Assembly: GCA_031277995.1 (NCBI GenBank)
Contig: JAITLH010000408.1
Location: 1-11,215 of the forward strand
Reading direction: 5' to 3'
Length of the DNA stretch: 11,215 nucleotides
From: Deltaproteobacteria bacterium
GTDB taxonomy: Bacteria; Desulfobacterota; Desulfarculia; Adiutricales; Adiutricaceae
Shown one piece after another: positions 1-7,147 of this stretch. How positions within the stretch are numbered: position 1 is the first letter of the stretch; every line of letters begins with the position of its first letter. Below the pieces are notes generated by a model, which saw only the letters and a list, made by a program, of their open reading frames with translations, made no database searches and had not been told where the DNA came from. The translations under genes and the position numbers were made by a program.

Positions 1-527
1 AGCGGCATGGGGATAAAGGCCAGTAAGCACAAAAACGGATCGATCGAGAGCATGAAGCCCAGGGCCGATAGGCCCAAAACCACGGCGTCAACCAAACTGA
101 CCAAGCCAAAGCCAACGGCCAAGCGCACCGCCTCGATGTCGTTGGTGGACAGGGCCATGATGTCCCCGCCGGAGTTTTCCTGATGCCAGGTCATGGACAG
201 GGCGAGAAATCTCTCTTCGAGCCGGCGCCTTAGATCCTTTTCCAATGTCCGGGAAAAACCGTAAATGAGGTGACGCCACAAATACCTAAAAACGGCCACC
301 AAAAGCGCCAAAAAGAGAATCAGGACTATGGGGGTTACGTAGGCTTCCAGGTCGTCGGTTTGGGTTTCGGCCAGGATGTCAAAGGATCGGCCCACCAACC
401 GGGGGATAATCATCTGCCCAAAGTCGCAAAAAATCAGGGTGACGAATCCCAGCGTCAGGCTAGCCCAGGCGGCCCGAAAATTTGGGGTGATTAGGCCAAC
501 GTTGGCCAAAAAGGGGGGTTTGTCCAC
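1..527 (-). CDS. ABC exporter, N-terminal transmembrane part (MdlA/MsbA type), cut by window edge
   Basis: About 175 residues are visible; the protein continues beyond position 1, so the ATP-binding domain is not seen. The visible part is the type-1 ABC exporter membrane domain. There are hydrophobic stretches near residues 22-42, about 70-85 and 140-170, and between them the amphipathic coupling segment HLIYGFSRTLEKDLRRRLEE and the strongly family-like GDIMALSTNDIEAVR, which resembles the GDLMARATNDLEAVR segment of MdlA/MdlB half-transporters. Such proteins sit in the inner membrane and export lipids, peptides or drugs; the substrate cannot be read here. The start is a GTG at 527: an in-frame TAA lies one codon upstream, and the first in-frame ATG would remove about 38 residues including the first membrane segment. 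No strong ribosome-binding site is seen (a GGGA lies about 17 nt upstream), so the exact start is less sure than the identity. Confidence 0.88.
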   Translation of the reverse strand, partial: MDKPPFLANVGLITPNFRAAWASLTLGFVTLIFCDFGQMIIPRLVGRSFDILAETQTDDLEAYVTPIVLILFLALLVAVFRYLWRHLIYGFSRTLEKDLRRRLEERFLALSMTWHQENSGGDIMALSTNDIEAVRLAVGFGLVSLVDAVVLGLSALGFMLSIDPFLCLLAFIPMP

Positions 528-577
528 GGATTAATTGTCGCGATTCCCAGGGTTTGTTGGTTAACGGCTAACGGCCA

Positions 578-610
578 AGGCCGGGGGGGCCGGTTTATGG
601 GCCCCGGCTT
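578..610 (-). other. inverted repeat in the presumed leader of the ABC exporter
   Basis: GCCGGGG (580-586) pairs with CCCCGGC (602-608), with two further weaker pairs outside (578-579 with 609-610). No T-run follows in either direction, so it is not a standard intrinsic terminator. It could shape the 5' end of the exporter mRNA. Confidence 0.3.
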
Positions 611-627
611 AGGGGGCCCATTTGTAG

Positions 628-655
628 TTTATCGGCCGCCCGGCCCCAAGGTCAA
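628..655 (-). promoter_or_regulatory. possible sigma70-type promoter for the ABC exporter
   Basis: On the minus strand a -35 TTGACC (650-655) is followed after 16 bp by a -10 GATAAA (628-633). Transcription would start near 620, giving a leader of roughly 90 nt before the GTG at 527. Spacing is one short of ideal and the -10 matches four of six consensus bases, so this is only a candidate. Confidence 0.3.
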
Positions 656-903
656 GCTTATTGGGGGTTGGTGAGCGGTCAAGGCAATTTCGCGTCCCCG
701 AAAACCTCACCCCCTTTTAAAAACGGCCCGTAAACGCCCAAATTGGGCCCCTGGCGCTCTTCGGCTGACCCTCCGGCTAGGGGGGTAGGGGGCCCTGGGC
801 TCCCGGGGCTCCCGGGGGCCTTACCGGCCGTTTGGCGCCCGTTTGGCGGGTAAGCCGGCCCGGGGTCGCGGCCGGCGCGCCCATGGGGCGGGGGAATGGG
901 GTA

Positions 904-3273
904 TCAGAGGTTTTCGGTTAGGAAGGCCAGATGGGTGGGAAAGGCGGCCTTCCAAAAGTCCCAGCCGTGGCCGCCGGATCGCTCAAGGTAGTAGTGTTTT
1001 AGGCCAAGGTCGGTTAGGAGTCGGTCGTATTGCCGGTTTTCGGCCAAGCAGAGCTTGTCGGAGGTTCCGATGGAAATCATCATGGGCACGTTTTCCAGCG
1101 ATTGGGCTTTGGTCCTGGTCAAAAAGTAGGCCGAATGATCGCGCCAAACGTTTCTGGCCAGTTCCGGGGGGCCCAGGACCTCGGCCAGGCGCAGGTAGCG
1201 ATCGAGACTGGAGTTGGATTTGTGGCTTTCCAAATCGATGACGGCGCTAAGTAACGATATGGCCTTAAAGCGGCCCGGGTTATTCAAGGCCAAGGTAAGG
1301 GCCCCGTGCCCGCCCATGGAGATGCCCGAAATGGCCAAGCGATTGGGGTCAATGGGGTGGCGGTCCAAGGCGTCGGGCAAGACTTCCTCCATGACGTGGG
1401 TGGCCAATTGGCTATCGTCCTTTAGGGGACTGTCAAGGTACCAGCCGAAGGGATCGCCGTCGGGCATGATAAAAATCACCCCGTAGCGGGAGGCCATTTC
1501 CAGTAGGGATCGGCCCAGGCCTTTGGAGTAATACTTATGGTCACCCTCGGCGCCGTGCAATAATAAGATGGCCGGGAGCTTTTCCCTGGGAGCCTTACTG
1601 GGCACGGCCGCGAGATAGGAGCTTTTGGCGCGCCCCGCGCGCCCAATCTGGGTTTCGGCCAATTTAAAGGGCCCAAAGGGCGTTTGGTCCCGGCTGGGCG
1701 CCTGGCCCGGAACGTAATCGGTAAACCGCACGGAGCTTTCCGCCGCGGCCAAGGCGGCCTGGCTCGCGGCGGCTTGGCTAGCGGCCGCCTGATTTTCGGC
1801 CGTTTGGCTCGCGGCCGTTTGGCTTGCCTCTGGGCTCGCCGATTGGTTGGCTTGGGCCAATTCCGGCGGCCAGGAGCCCGGGGCGGCGTTACCGCCGGAG
1901 GTCACGGCGTTTACGGTTAGGACGATTTCGGAAGGGGCCAAATCGGCTAAGCCCGGGGCCAGAAGTTCGTCGGGGCTTGGGGCATCGGCCGGGTTTTGGC
2001 CGGCCGCGGGGGGCTCAAAAGTCAGGGCGGCCGGGTTTTCCAGGTATTGGGCCGCGAGGTAGGGGCTTTGGTCCAAAAGGTCGGATAACATTTGTTTTCC
2101 GCCCTCGTCGGTTAGGTGGATCGAGTCCTTGGCCCGGACTTTGACGTGACGCCCGTCCTTGACGGTCATGAAAGAGCCGTATTTGCCGTTTTTGTCGGTC
2201 AAAGAAAAACTGGCATCCCAAAAAAGGCAGTTTTCGGCCCGGTCGCAAACTTCTTTGGTGACCCGGTTTATGTTTTGGACCCGGGCGTTATAGGGCTCCC
2301 GGCCCATGATGGGTAGGCCCAGCCAAAGCAGCCTGGCCCCGGCCTCGTTAACCAGGGCGATGAGTTTGCCGACCCTTTCGGCGTAGGCTTCGTTCCAGCC
2401 GTCGCTGGCCACCATGAGGCGCTTGCGGTTTTCCAAGACGATGTCCTGGGTATCGTTGGCCCCCAAGGTGATTATGACCAGGTCGGGGTTTTTTTCGGCC
2501 AAAATTTGAGCCATGAACCCAAACCAGTCAAAGTAATCAAGGCGGCACAGGCCGGTTGAGTATTGGCCCTTGCGGGTGACCTCGACCCCCTCGATGGCCT
2601 TAAAATACCGCTCCAAAGGCGGGCCGACGCCCTCGATCATCATCGAGTCCCCGGTCAAAAGGACCTTTCGTATGGGCTCGTCGCTTGTAAAACCCGGCCT
2701 AACCCAATTAGGGTCGGCCTGGGGCGATCCCGGCATTAGGGGAATGGCCAGGGCCTGGAGATCGGTATCGTAGATGGAAACGGGCCTGGCCGAGGCGACC
2801 AGAAGGCCGTCGGGGCCGCTGGCGTTTGACTCGGTTAAAATTTCTTGGTTAATGGGGGCTGGGCTAAAATGGGAGGGGGAGCTCGCCTGAAAAGGCGCCG
2901 GGGAAGTTGCCGGGGGTAAGGCCAATGAAGGGGCCGGGGCCTTGGAGGTGGCCGGGTCCAAGGAGGGCTGGGCCGGGGCTAGCTCTTGGATTTGATCCTT
3001 GGCGAGATTGCCAATCTCCCATTTGGGGGTCATGGCGTCCAGGATCTTGGATTCGCCCCGGGAAATGGTCGAAAGGCCGCTACGATCCGAAACCGAGCGA
3101 ACGTCGTCGGCCAGATCCATAAACCAAGCGTGAACGGGGCTTTGGCCTGAGCGGCCGATGTCTTCGAGCCAACCGGCCACGCCGTCGGCTTGGTTAATGA
3201 CTATCAAAATCGCGGCCAGCGCGTAGATGACCACCAGTTGGGCCGGTCTTAGACCCTGGCGATTTTGTTTCAT
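904..3273 (-). CDS. membrane-anchored fusion of an SGNH (DUF459) hydrolase and an esterase-D-like alpha/beta hydrolase
   Basis: 789 residues with two separate hydrolase domains. Residues about 11-27 are one hydrophobic helix near the N-terminus, probably an inner-membrane anchor with the rest outside. Residues about 98-140 are a Pro/Ala/Ser linker. Residues about 201-400 are an SGNH hydrolase of the DUF459 type: GDS with nucleophile S210, a conserved GAND (N273), and the DxxH pair D383 and H386. Residues about 415-515 are a second low-complexity linker with Ala-Ser-Gln repeats. Residues about 535-789 resemble the esterase-D/feruloyl-esterase family: LLHG 571-574, GISMGG with S652, D739 in GTSDK, and H769 in GGHGW. 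Both catalytic sets look complete. From family knowledge, DUF459 proteins often act in extracellular polysaccharide acylation or deacylation; the substrate here is an inference. The ATG at 3273 follows AAGGGG by 3 nt. It lies 68 nt after frr and is probably co-transcribed with it. Confidence 0.88.
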   Translation of the reverse strand: MKQNRQGLRPAQLVVIYALAAILIVINQADGVAGWLEDIGRSGQSPVHAWFMDLADDVRSVSDRSGLSTISRGESKILDAMTPKWEIGNLAKDQIQELAPAQPSLDPATSKAPAPSLALPPATSPAPFQASSPSHFSPAPINQEILTESNASGPDGLLVASARPVSIYDTDLQALAIPLMPGSPQADPNWVRPGFTSDEPIRKVLLTGDSMMIEGVGPPLERYFKAIEGVEVTRKGQYSTGLCRLDYFDWFGFMAQILAEKNPDLVIITLGANDTQDIVLENRKRLMVASDGWNEAYAERVGKLIALVNEAGARLLWLGLPIMGREPYNARVQNINRVTKEVCDRAENCLFWDASFSLTDKNGKYGSFMTVKDGRHVKVRAKDSIHLTDEGGKQMLSDLLDQSPYLAAQYLENPAALTFEPPAAGQNPADAPSPDELLAPGLADLAPSEIVLTVNAVTSGGNAAPGSWPPELAQANQSASPEASQTAASQTAENQAAASQAAASQAALAAAESSVRFTDYVPGQAPSRDQTPFGPFKLAETQIGRAGRAKSSYLAAVPSKAPREKLPAILLLHGAEGDHKYYSKGLGRSLLEMASRYGVIFIMPDGDPFGWYLDSPLKDDSQLATHVMEEVLPDALDRHPIDPNRLAISGISMGGHGALTLALNNPGRFKAISLLSAVIDLESHKSNSSLDRYLRLAEVLGPPELARNVWRDHSAYFLTRTKAQSLENVPMMISIGTSDKLCLAENRQYDRLLTDLGLKHYYLERSGGHGWDFWKAAFPTHLAFLTENL
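1741..1833 (-). repeat. Ala-Ser-Gln repeat linker inside the hydrolase fusion
   Basis: This segment encodes residues about 481-511, made of short variants of AASQ/AASQT/AAASQA. It sits between the two catalytic domains and is almost certainly a flexible spacer. The matching DNA is a degenerate short tandem repeat rich in GGCC, so its length may vary between strains. Confidence 0.75.
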
Positions 3274-3298
3274 AGGCCCCTTCGTTCAAAAGTTCGCC

Positions 3299-3325
3299 CC
3301 GGCGGCGTTTTTGGTCGCCCGCCGG
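3299..3325 (-). other. hairpin between frr and the hydrolase-fusion gene
   Basis: On the minus strand CCGGC and GCCGG close a stem continued by GGCG/CGCC, with one bulged G and an 8-nt loop ACCAAAAA: nine pairs in all. No T-run follows, so it is more likely a processing or stability element than a full terminator. It begins 17 nt after the frr stop codon. Confidence 0.45.
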
Positions 3326-3341
3326 TTTTTGGTTAATCTCC

Positions 3342-3899
3342 TTAGAACTCGAGGATCTCCTTGTCCTTGGCGGCCGCGGCCTTGTCAACCTTTTCGACGT
3401 AACCGTCGGTGATTTTTTGCACCTGAACCTCGGCCTTGGCCAATTCGTCCTCGCTGATTTCCTTGGACTTTTTTTGTTCCTTTAACGTCTCGTTGGCCTC
3501 GCGCCTTATGGCCCTGATGGCCACCTTGGCCTCCTCGGCGTTTTTCTTAACCATCTTGGAAAGTTCCTTGCGCCTTTCCTGGCTAAGGGGCGGGACGTTT
3601 ATGCGTATGACCTTCCCGTCGCTTTGGGGGGTTAAGCCCAGCTCGCTTTTGAGGATGACCTTCTCGATCTCCGAGATGGCCGAGGCGTCCCAGGGTTGGA
3701 TGACCAGTAACCGGGCTTCCGGGGCCGTGATCGAGGCCATCTGGGTCAATGGGGTCGGGGTCCCGTAGTAATTGGCCTTCAAATTATCCAAAAGCGCCGG
3801 GGTGGCCCGGCCCGTTCTAAGTTTCTTAAAATCGCGCCCCAGGGACTCCAAGGTCTTTTCCATCCGCGCCTTAAGGTCTTCAAATAGTTCGTCTGTCAT
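3342..3899 (-). CDS. frr: ribosome recycling factor
   Basis: 185 residues, the usual length for RRF, which with EF-G splits the post-termination ribosome in the cytoplasm. Family landmarks are present across the length: LRTGRA (27-32) in the first helix, the domain II region with YYGTPTPL and a QPWD at 68-71, NVPPLSQERRKEL (101-113), IRREAN (131-136), and a long charged C-terminal helix ending EILEF. The coil of domain I is intact, with no insertion or truncation. The ATG at 3899 is the only sensible start; its upstream region has only a weak GGG for ribosome binding. It follows pyrH after 186 nt and is followed at 68 nt by the hydrolase-fusion gene on the same strand. The rpsB-tsf-pyrH-frr order supports the call. 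Confidence 0.98.
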   Translation of the reverse strand: MTDELFEDLKARMEKTLESLGRDFKKLRTGRATPALLDNLKANYYGTPTPLTQMASITAPEARLLVIQPWDASAISEIEKVILKSELGLTPQSDGKVIRINVPPLSQERRKELSKMVKKNAEEAKVAIRAIRREANETLKEQKKSKEISEDELAKAEVQVQKITDGYVEKVDKAAAAKDKEILEF

Positions 3900-4042
3900 A
3901 TTTATAACCCATGGTTAGTGGTAAAGCTAGTGCCGAATTGTCCGATTGGAATTTTTTTAAAACCCCGGCCAAGCTCTAACCTGCCTAAGGCGAGCCAAAC
4001 CGACAAAGGGGCCGACAAAGGGACCAAAAACGGGCCGGGGCT

Positions 4043-4091
4043 CGGGCTTTGGCCAAAACCCGGGGACGATTCCGTCTAGCCCAGGCTAGAC
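4043..4091 (-). other. two hairpins at the pyrH-frr junction
   Basis: GTCTAGCC (4074-4081) and GGCTAGAC (4084-4091) form a perfect 8-bp inverted repeat spanning the pyrH stop codon. Just downstream on the minus strand, 4043-4062 folds as an 8-bp stem (CGGG/CCCG, one G-U, three A-T pairs) with a GGCC loop. Neither is followed directly by a T-run. They may protect or process the message between pyrH and frr. Confidence 0.4.
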
Positions 4092-4805
4092 CGAGTCGTT
4101 AACCAAGGTCCCGATCGGCTCGCCCGAAATGGTCTTTTTTATGTTGCCTTTTATCTGAAGGTTAAAAACTATGGTCGGAATTTTGTTTTCCATGGCCAGG
4201 GAAATGGCCGTGGTGTCCATGACCCTTAGCCGCAACTTGATGACGTCCATGTAGTTTATTTGTTCGTATAGTTTGGCGTCTTTGTTTTTTTCGGGATCGC
4301 AGTCGTAGATGCCGTCAACCTTGGTGGCCTTCAAAATGACGTCGGCCCCTATTTCGCTGGCCCTAAGGACGGCGGCCGTGTCGGTGGTAAGGTAGGGATT
4401 GCCGGTGCCGGCGGCGAAGATGACCACCCGGCCTTTTTCCAAATGCCTTATGGCCCGGCGCCTTATGAAAGGCTCGCAAAACTCCACCATCCTGATGGCG
4501 CTTTGCACCCTGGTCTCCAGGCCTTGCCTTTCCAGGGCGTCCTGCATGGCCAACGAGTTTATGACCGTGGCCAACATGCCCATGTGGTCGCCGGTGACCC
4601 GGTTAAGGCCGCGCTCGGCCAATACCTGCCCCCGAAAAATATTGCCCCCGCCGATGACCAGTCCCAGGCGGACCCCGTCCCGGCTGACCTCGGCGATTTG
4701 GCCGGCTATGTCGTCAACGGTGTCGGGATCCAAACCAAATCCGGTTTGGCCTTGGAGGGCTTCCCCGGAGAGCTTTAGGAGGACGGTTTTGTATCGGTAA
4801 ACCAT
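4086..4805 (-). CDS. pyrH: UMP kinase (uridylate kinase)
   Basis: 239 residues from the ATG at 4805, close to the usual family length. It phosphorylates UMP to UDP with ATP in the cytoplasm, the step that feeds pyrimidines to RNA, DNA and sugar-nucleotide synthesis. It has the amino-acid-kinase fold landmarks in order: KLSGEAL (11-17), the phosphate loop VIGGGNIFRG (50-59), GDHMGMLATVINSLAMQDAL (72-91), the GTGNPYLTTDTAA segment (133-145), KATKVDGIYDCDP near 159-171, and the C-terminal KGNIKK...GTLV region. A longer TTG start at 4835 is possible, but that TTG lies inside the 3' arm of a strong hairpin and would add ten residues not typical of the family, so the ATG is preferred. It lies 54 nt after tsf. 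Confidence 0.97.
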   Translation of the reverse strand: MVYRYKTVLLKLSGEALQGQTGFGLDPDTVDDIAGQIAEVSRDGVRLGLVIGGGNIFRGQVLAERGLNRVTGDHMGMLATVINSLAMQDALERQGLETRVQSAIRMVEFCEPFIRRRAIRHLEKGRVVIFAAGTGNPYLTTDTAAVLRASEIGADVILKATKVDGIYDCDPEKNKDAKLYEQINYMDVIKLRLRVMDTTAISLAMENKIPTIVFNLQIKGNIKKTISGEPIGTLVNDSV

Positions 4806-4822
4806 TGGGACACCCGCGACGT

Positions 4823-4851
4823 CGGGCGGGACCAAAACTTGGCCCCGCCCG
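4823..4851 (-). other. strong 13-bp hairpin between tsf and pyrH
   Basis: On the minus strand CGGGCGGG-G-CCAA, loop GTT, TTGG-T-CCCGCCCG: 13 consecutive pairs including one G-U. It starts 8 nt after the tsf stop and ends 17 nt before the pyrH ATG. The downstream flank is ACGTCGCGG, with no T-tract, so it should not be a complete terminator. A role in mRNA stability, partial termination or processing is plausible. Confidence 0.6.
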
Positions 4852-4859
4852 GGTTATGG

Positions 4860-5795
4860 TTATTCCTCGGGAGCGTTCTCGCCCTCAATCTCCTCGCCCA
4901 GTTGAAAGCGGACAAAGGAGACGATCTCGATTTGCCCCAGATCCTTGGAAGCTTCTTTAATCAAAGCCGTGACCGTCTTGGCCGGATCCTTGACGTAGGC
5001 TTGCTCCAAAAGGACGAGCTCGGCGAAGGATTTTTTCATCTTGCCGTCGACCATTTGGGTCAATAGGCCCTCGATGTTGGTCGGGGCTTTTTTGGGGTTC
5101 TTTTTGGCCCGGGCCTCGATCTCTTCCTTGCTCTTGGCCACGTGGACGGCCCTTTCCTTGGCCAAAAAGTCTTCCGAAAGGTGCTCGACCTTAATGGCCA
5201 TGGGGTTTATGGCCGCGACGTGCATGGCCAGGTTGTGGGCCAGTTCCTCGACCTCGGGTCCGGGATTTTCGACGTCCAGCTCGATTAAGACGCCCAGCCG
5301 ACCGCCCGCGTGAACGTAGCCGTGGACCAAGCCATTGGGCCCGGCCTTGATGACCTTAAAACGCCTAAGCCTTATGACTTCCCCGGTCGTCCCCACGGCC
5401 CGGTTAATGACTTCCCCGAATTTTTCGCCGCAGGTGGGGCATTTGGCTTCCAAAAGCTCGGCCACCGACTCGGGCGCCTTGGGGGCGGCGGCCAGGTAAC
5501 CGACCAAGGACTCGGTAATGTCCTTAAAGGAATCCATCTTGGAAACGAAGTCCGTTTCGCTGTTAAGTTCGACCACGGCCCCGATTTTCGAGTCCCCGGT
5601 CACTTTGGTTAAAACCAAGCCCTCGCGGGTGGCCCGGCCGGCCCTTTTGCGGGCGGTCATCAGGCCTTTTTGCCTTAGCCACTCAATGGCCTTGTCGATG
5701 TCGCCGTCACACTCTTGCAAAGCCTTTTTGCAATCCATCATGCCGGCGTTTGTTTTGTCCCGTAAAGTTTTCACCATTTGGGAAGTGATTGCCAT
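4860..5795 (-). CDS. tsf: translation elongation factor Ts
   Basis: 311 residues, in the normal range for long bacterial EF-Ts. It exchanges GDP for GTP on EF-Tu in the cytoplasm. The N-terminal UBA-like domain (about 1-55) has the family segment VKTLRDKTNAGMMDCKKAL, followed by the EF-Tu-contacting TDFVSK at 81-86, then the dimer/core domain with MHVAAINPMAI (191-201), and the C-terminal MVDGKMKKSFAE and VRFQLGEEIE segments. Unusual is a CPTCGEKF segment at 119-126 within the core, giving a Cys-x-x-Cys pair in place of the usual cysteine-free sequence. The ATG at 5795 is preceded by GGGAG at a 9-nt spacing. It lies 176 nt after rpsB and 54 nt before pyrH, in the standard order. Confidence 0.98.
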   Translation of the reverse strand: MAITSQMVKTLRDKTNAGMMDCKKALQECDGDIDKAIEWLRQKGLMTARKRAGRATREGLVLTKVTGDSKIGAVVELNSETDFVSKMDSFKDITESLVGYLAAAPKAPESVAELLEAKCPTCGEKFGEVINRAVGTTGEVIRLRRFKVIKAGPNGLVHGYVHAGGRLGVLIELDVENPGPEVEELAHNLAMHVAAINPMAIKVEHLSEDFLAKERAVHVAKSKEEIEARAKKNPKKAPTNIEGLLTQMVDGKMKKSFAELVLLEQAYVKDPAKTVTALIKEASKDLGQIEIVSFVRFQLGEEIEGENAPEE

Positions 5796-5878
5796 TTTCT
5801 CGTTCTCCCGATTGGCCGGGCCAAGCCCCCACTAAGGGTCCCAACCCGGCTCCCAAAAAAATTCGTCCCCAGCCCTCA

Positions 5879-5955
5879 AGGCGCCAAAAAGCCCTAAAAA
5901 AATAAGCTTCCCGGCGCCTCGATTCGAGGTCAAAGGGCCGGAAAAAAACCGGCCC
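5879..5955 (-). other. structured rpsB-tsf intergenic RNA
   Basis: Several perfect inverted repeats are packed here. GGGCCGG (5935-5941) and CCGGCCC (5949-5955) enclose a 7-nt homopolymer loop (U7 in the mRNA). CCTCG (5917-5921) and CGAGG (5925-5929) enclose ATT. AGGCGCC (5879-5885) can pair with GGCGCCT (5913-5919), which competes with the CCTCG stem. No T-run follows the main stem. The two exclusive pairings could tune read-through from rpsB to tsf. Confidence 0.45.
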
Positions 5956-5971
5956 CATCGACGCCTAACCC

Positions 5972-7120
5972 TTAGCCTTCGGTCTTTTCGCCCTGGTCCC
6001 GCTCCGATTCGCGATCCGAATCTTCTTGGGTCAGGGGTTCGGCCAACAAAGCCGCCAAGGGATCGACGGGTTCTCGCTCCGGTTCCGGGGCTTTTTCTGG
6101 GGCGGGCGCGGTTGTCTCGGCCGCCTCCGGGGCGCCAACCTCCGGGCCGGCGGGCGGGGTTATCTCGGCCGCCTTAAGGCCTTCGGCCGGGGCCTGAACG
6201 CCCTGGCTCTGAGCGGCCGGGGCCTGAACTGGCTGGCTTTGAACGGGCGGGCTCTGAACGGCCGGGCTTTGGGGGGCCGGGCTGGCCTTAGCGGCGGGGG
6301 CGCTCTGGGCCTTGGGGGTCTTGTATTCGACCACCAAGCCGCCCCGGTCGGAAGCGGCCCTATCGGCGGCGAGCCGATCGACCGAGCCTTCCTCGTCCTT
6401 GTCGGGGGCGTCGGCGCCGCCGCGGATGCTTTCCTCGTATCTGGCGCGGCCCAGCAGGCAGGCGTCGGCCATCTTGGAGGCCATGAGCTTTATGGCCCTG
6501 ATGGCGTCGTCGTTTCCGGGGATGATGTAATCGACCTCGTCGGGATCGCAGTTGGTGTCAACCACGGCGACGACGGGGATGCCCAGGCGCCTGGCCTCGG
6601 CGGTGTCGATGTTTTCCCTTCGGGGGTCGATGACGAAAATGGCTCCGGGCAAGCGAACCATCTCCTTGATGCCGCCCAAGTTCTTGCGCAGCTTGGAGAT
6701 TTGGTTTTCCAGCTGGATGATCTCTTTTTTGTAGTACTGGTTGATCGACCCGTCCGCCTTCATCTGCTCAAGCTTGTTTAGGCGCTCGATGCTCTTTTTG
6801 ATGGTCACGAAGTTGGTCAGGGTACCGCCGAGCCAACGGGAGTTTATGTAAAACATCCCGGCCCTTTTGGCCTCGTCCTCGATGGCGTCGGCGGCCTGCT
6901 TTTTGGTGCCCACGAAAAGTACGCTGCGGCCTTGGGAAACCGTCTCGGCGATAAAATTGTAGGCGGTCTTAAAAAGTTGGACCGTTTTCTGCAGGTCGAT
7001 AATGTAAATGCCGTTGCGGGCCCCGAAGATGTAAGGTTTCATCTTGGGGTTCCAACGTCTGGTCTGGTGCCCGAAGTGGACACCGGCTTCCAGCAATTGT
7101 TTCATGCTGACCATGGTCAC
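5972..7120 (-). CDS. rpsB: 30S ribosomal protein S2 with a long low-complexity C-terminal tail
   Basis: 382 residues, about 130-150 longer than typical S2 (about 240). Residues 1-230 are a canonical S2: MKQLLEAGVHFGHQTRRWNP near the N-terminus, then MKPYIFGARNGIYIIDLQKT, the coiled-coil insertion rich in Lys/Glu around 105-145, FVIDPRRE (162-169), IPVVAVVDTNCDPD (181-194) and PGNDDAIRAI (201-210). From about 230 to 382 the sequence is Ala/Pro/Gln/Glu-rich without family matches, and it ends acidic. S2 binds the 30S head-body junction and helps recruit S1. The start chosen is GTG at 7120, because AGGAG lies 6 nt upstream of it; the ATG two codons later would be 12 nt away. It is the first gene of the cluster, preceded by a long structured leader. 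Confidence 0.97.
   Translation of the reverse strand: MTMVSMKQLLEAGVHFGHQTRRWNPKMKPYIFGARNGIYIIDLQKTVQLFKTAYNFIAETVSQGRSVLFVGTKKQAADAIEDEAKRAGMFYINSRWLGGTLTNFVTIKKSIERLNKLEQMKADGSINQYYKKEIIQLENQISKLRKNLGGIKEMVRLPGAIFVIDPRRENIDTAEARRLGIPVVAVVDTNCDPDEVDYIIPGNDDAIRAIKLMASKMADACLLGRARYEESIRGGADAPDKDEEGSVDRLAADRAASDRGGLVVEYKTPKAQSAPAAKASPAPQSPAVQSPPVQSQPVQAPAAQSQGVQAPAEGLKAAEITPPAGPEVGAPEAAETTAPAPEKAPEPEREPVDPLAALLAEPLTQEDSDRESERDQGEKTEG
6182..6283 (-). repeat. QSPxVQ-type repeats in the S2 tail
   Basis: Residues about 280-313 of S2 repeat a short unit of the form Q-S/A-P/Q-x-V-Q (for example QSPAVQ, QSPPVQ, QSQPVQ, QAPAAQ, QSQGVQ, QAPAE). The coding DNA shows the matching short tandem duplications. 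The tail is probably disordered and its length may vary. Confidence 0.8.
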
Positions 7121-7125
7121 AAAAT

Positions 7126-7131
7126 GCTCCT
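7126..7131 (-). promoter_or_regulatory. ribosome-binding site that decides the rpsB start
   Basis: TAGGAG on the minus strand ends 6 nt upstream of the GTG at 7120, a good spacing. The ATG at 7114 would be 12 nt away. This favours GTG as the rpsB start codon. Confidence 0.7.
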
Positions 7132-7147
7132 ATAAGGTTTTGACCTC

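Larger units (their letters stand above)
528..903. other. GC-rich intergenic region, no gene seen
   Basis: 376 bp separate the exporter start from the end of the hydrolase-fusion gene, both on the minus strand. No protein-like frame is convincing. It holds the candidate promoter and hairpin listed separately, a short tandem repeat of GGGCTCCCG at 797-805 and 806-814, and an inverted repeat CTTACC (820-825) with GGTAAG (849-854) enclosing two copies of GTTTGGCG. That inverted repeat lies 50-84 nt past the end of the upstream gene and could help end its transcript, but it lacks a T-tract. Confidence 0.5.

Noticed and set aside
843..1241. Plus-strand open frame of 132 codons
   Set aside because: Arg/Gly/Pro-rich translation, typical of antisense GC-rich DNA, overlapping the esterase domain whose catalytic residues are clear on the minus strand.
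4399..4800. Plus-strand open frame of 133 codons opposite pyrH
   Set aside because: Antisense shadow of pyrH with no recognisable motif.
4806..4835. Longer pyrH start at TTG 4835
   Set aside because: The TTG lies in the 3' arm of a 13-bp hairpin and adds ten atypical residues; the ATG at 4805 matches the family N-terminus.
6026..6781. Long plus-strand open frame (251 codons) opposite rpsB
   Set aside because: It is Gly/Arg/Leu-rich low-complexity sequence produced by reading the S2 gene and its tail backwards; S2 on the other strand is unmistakable.
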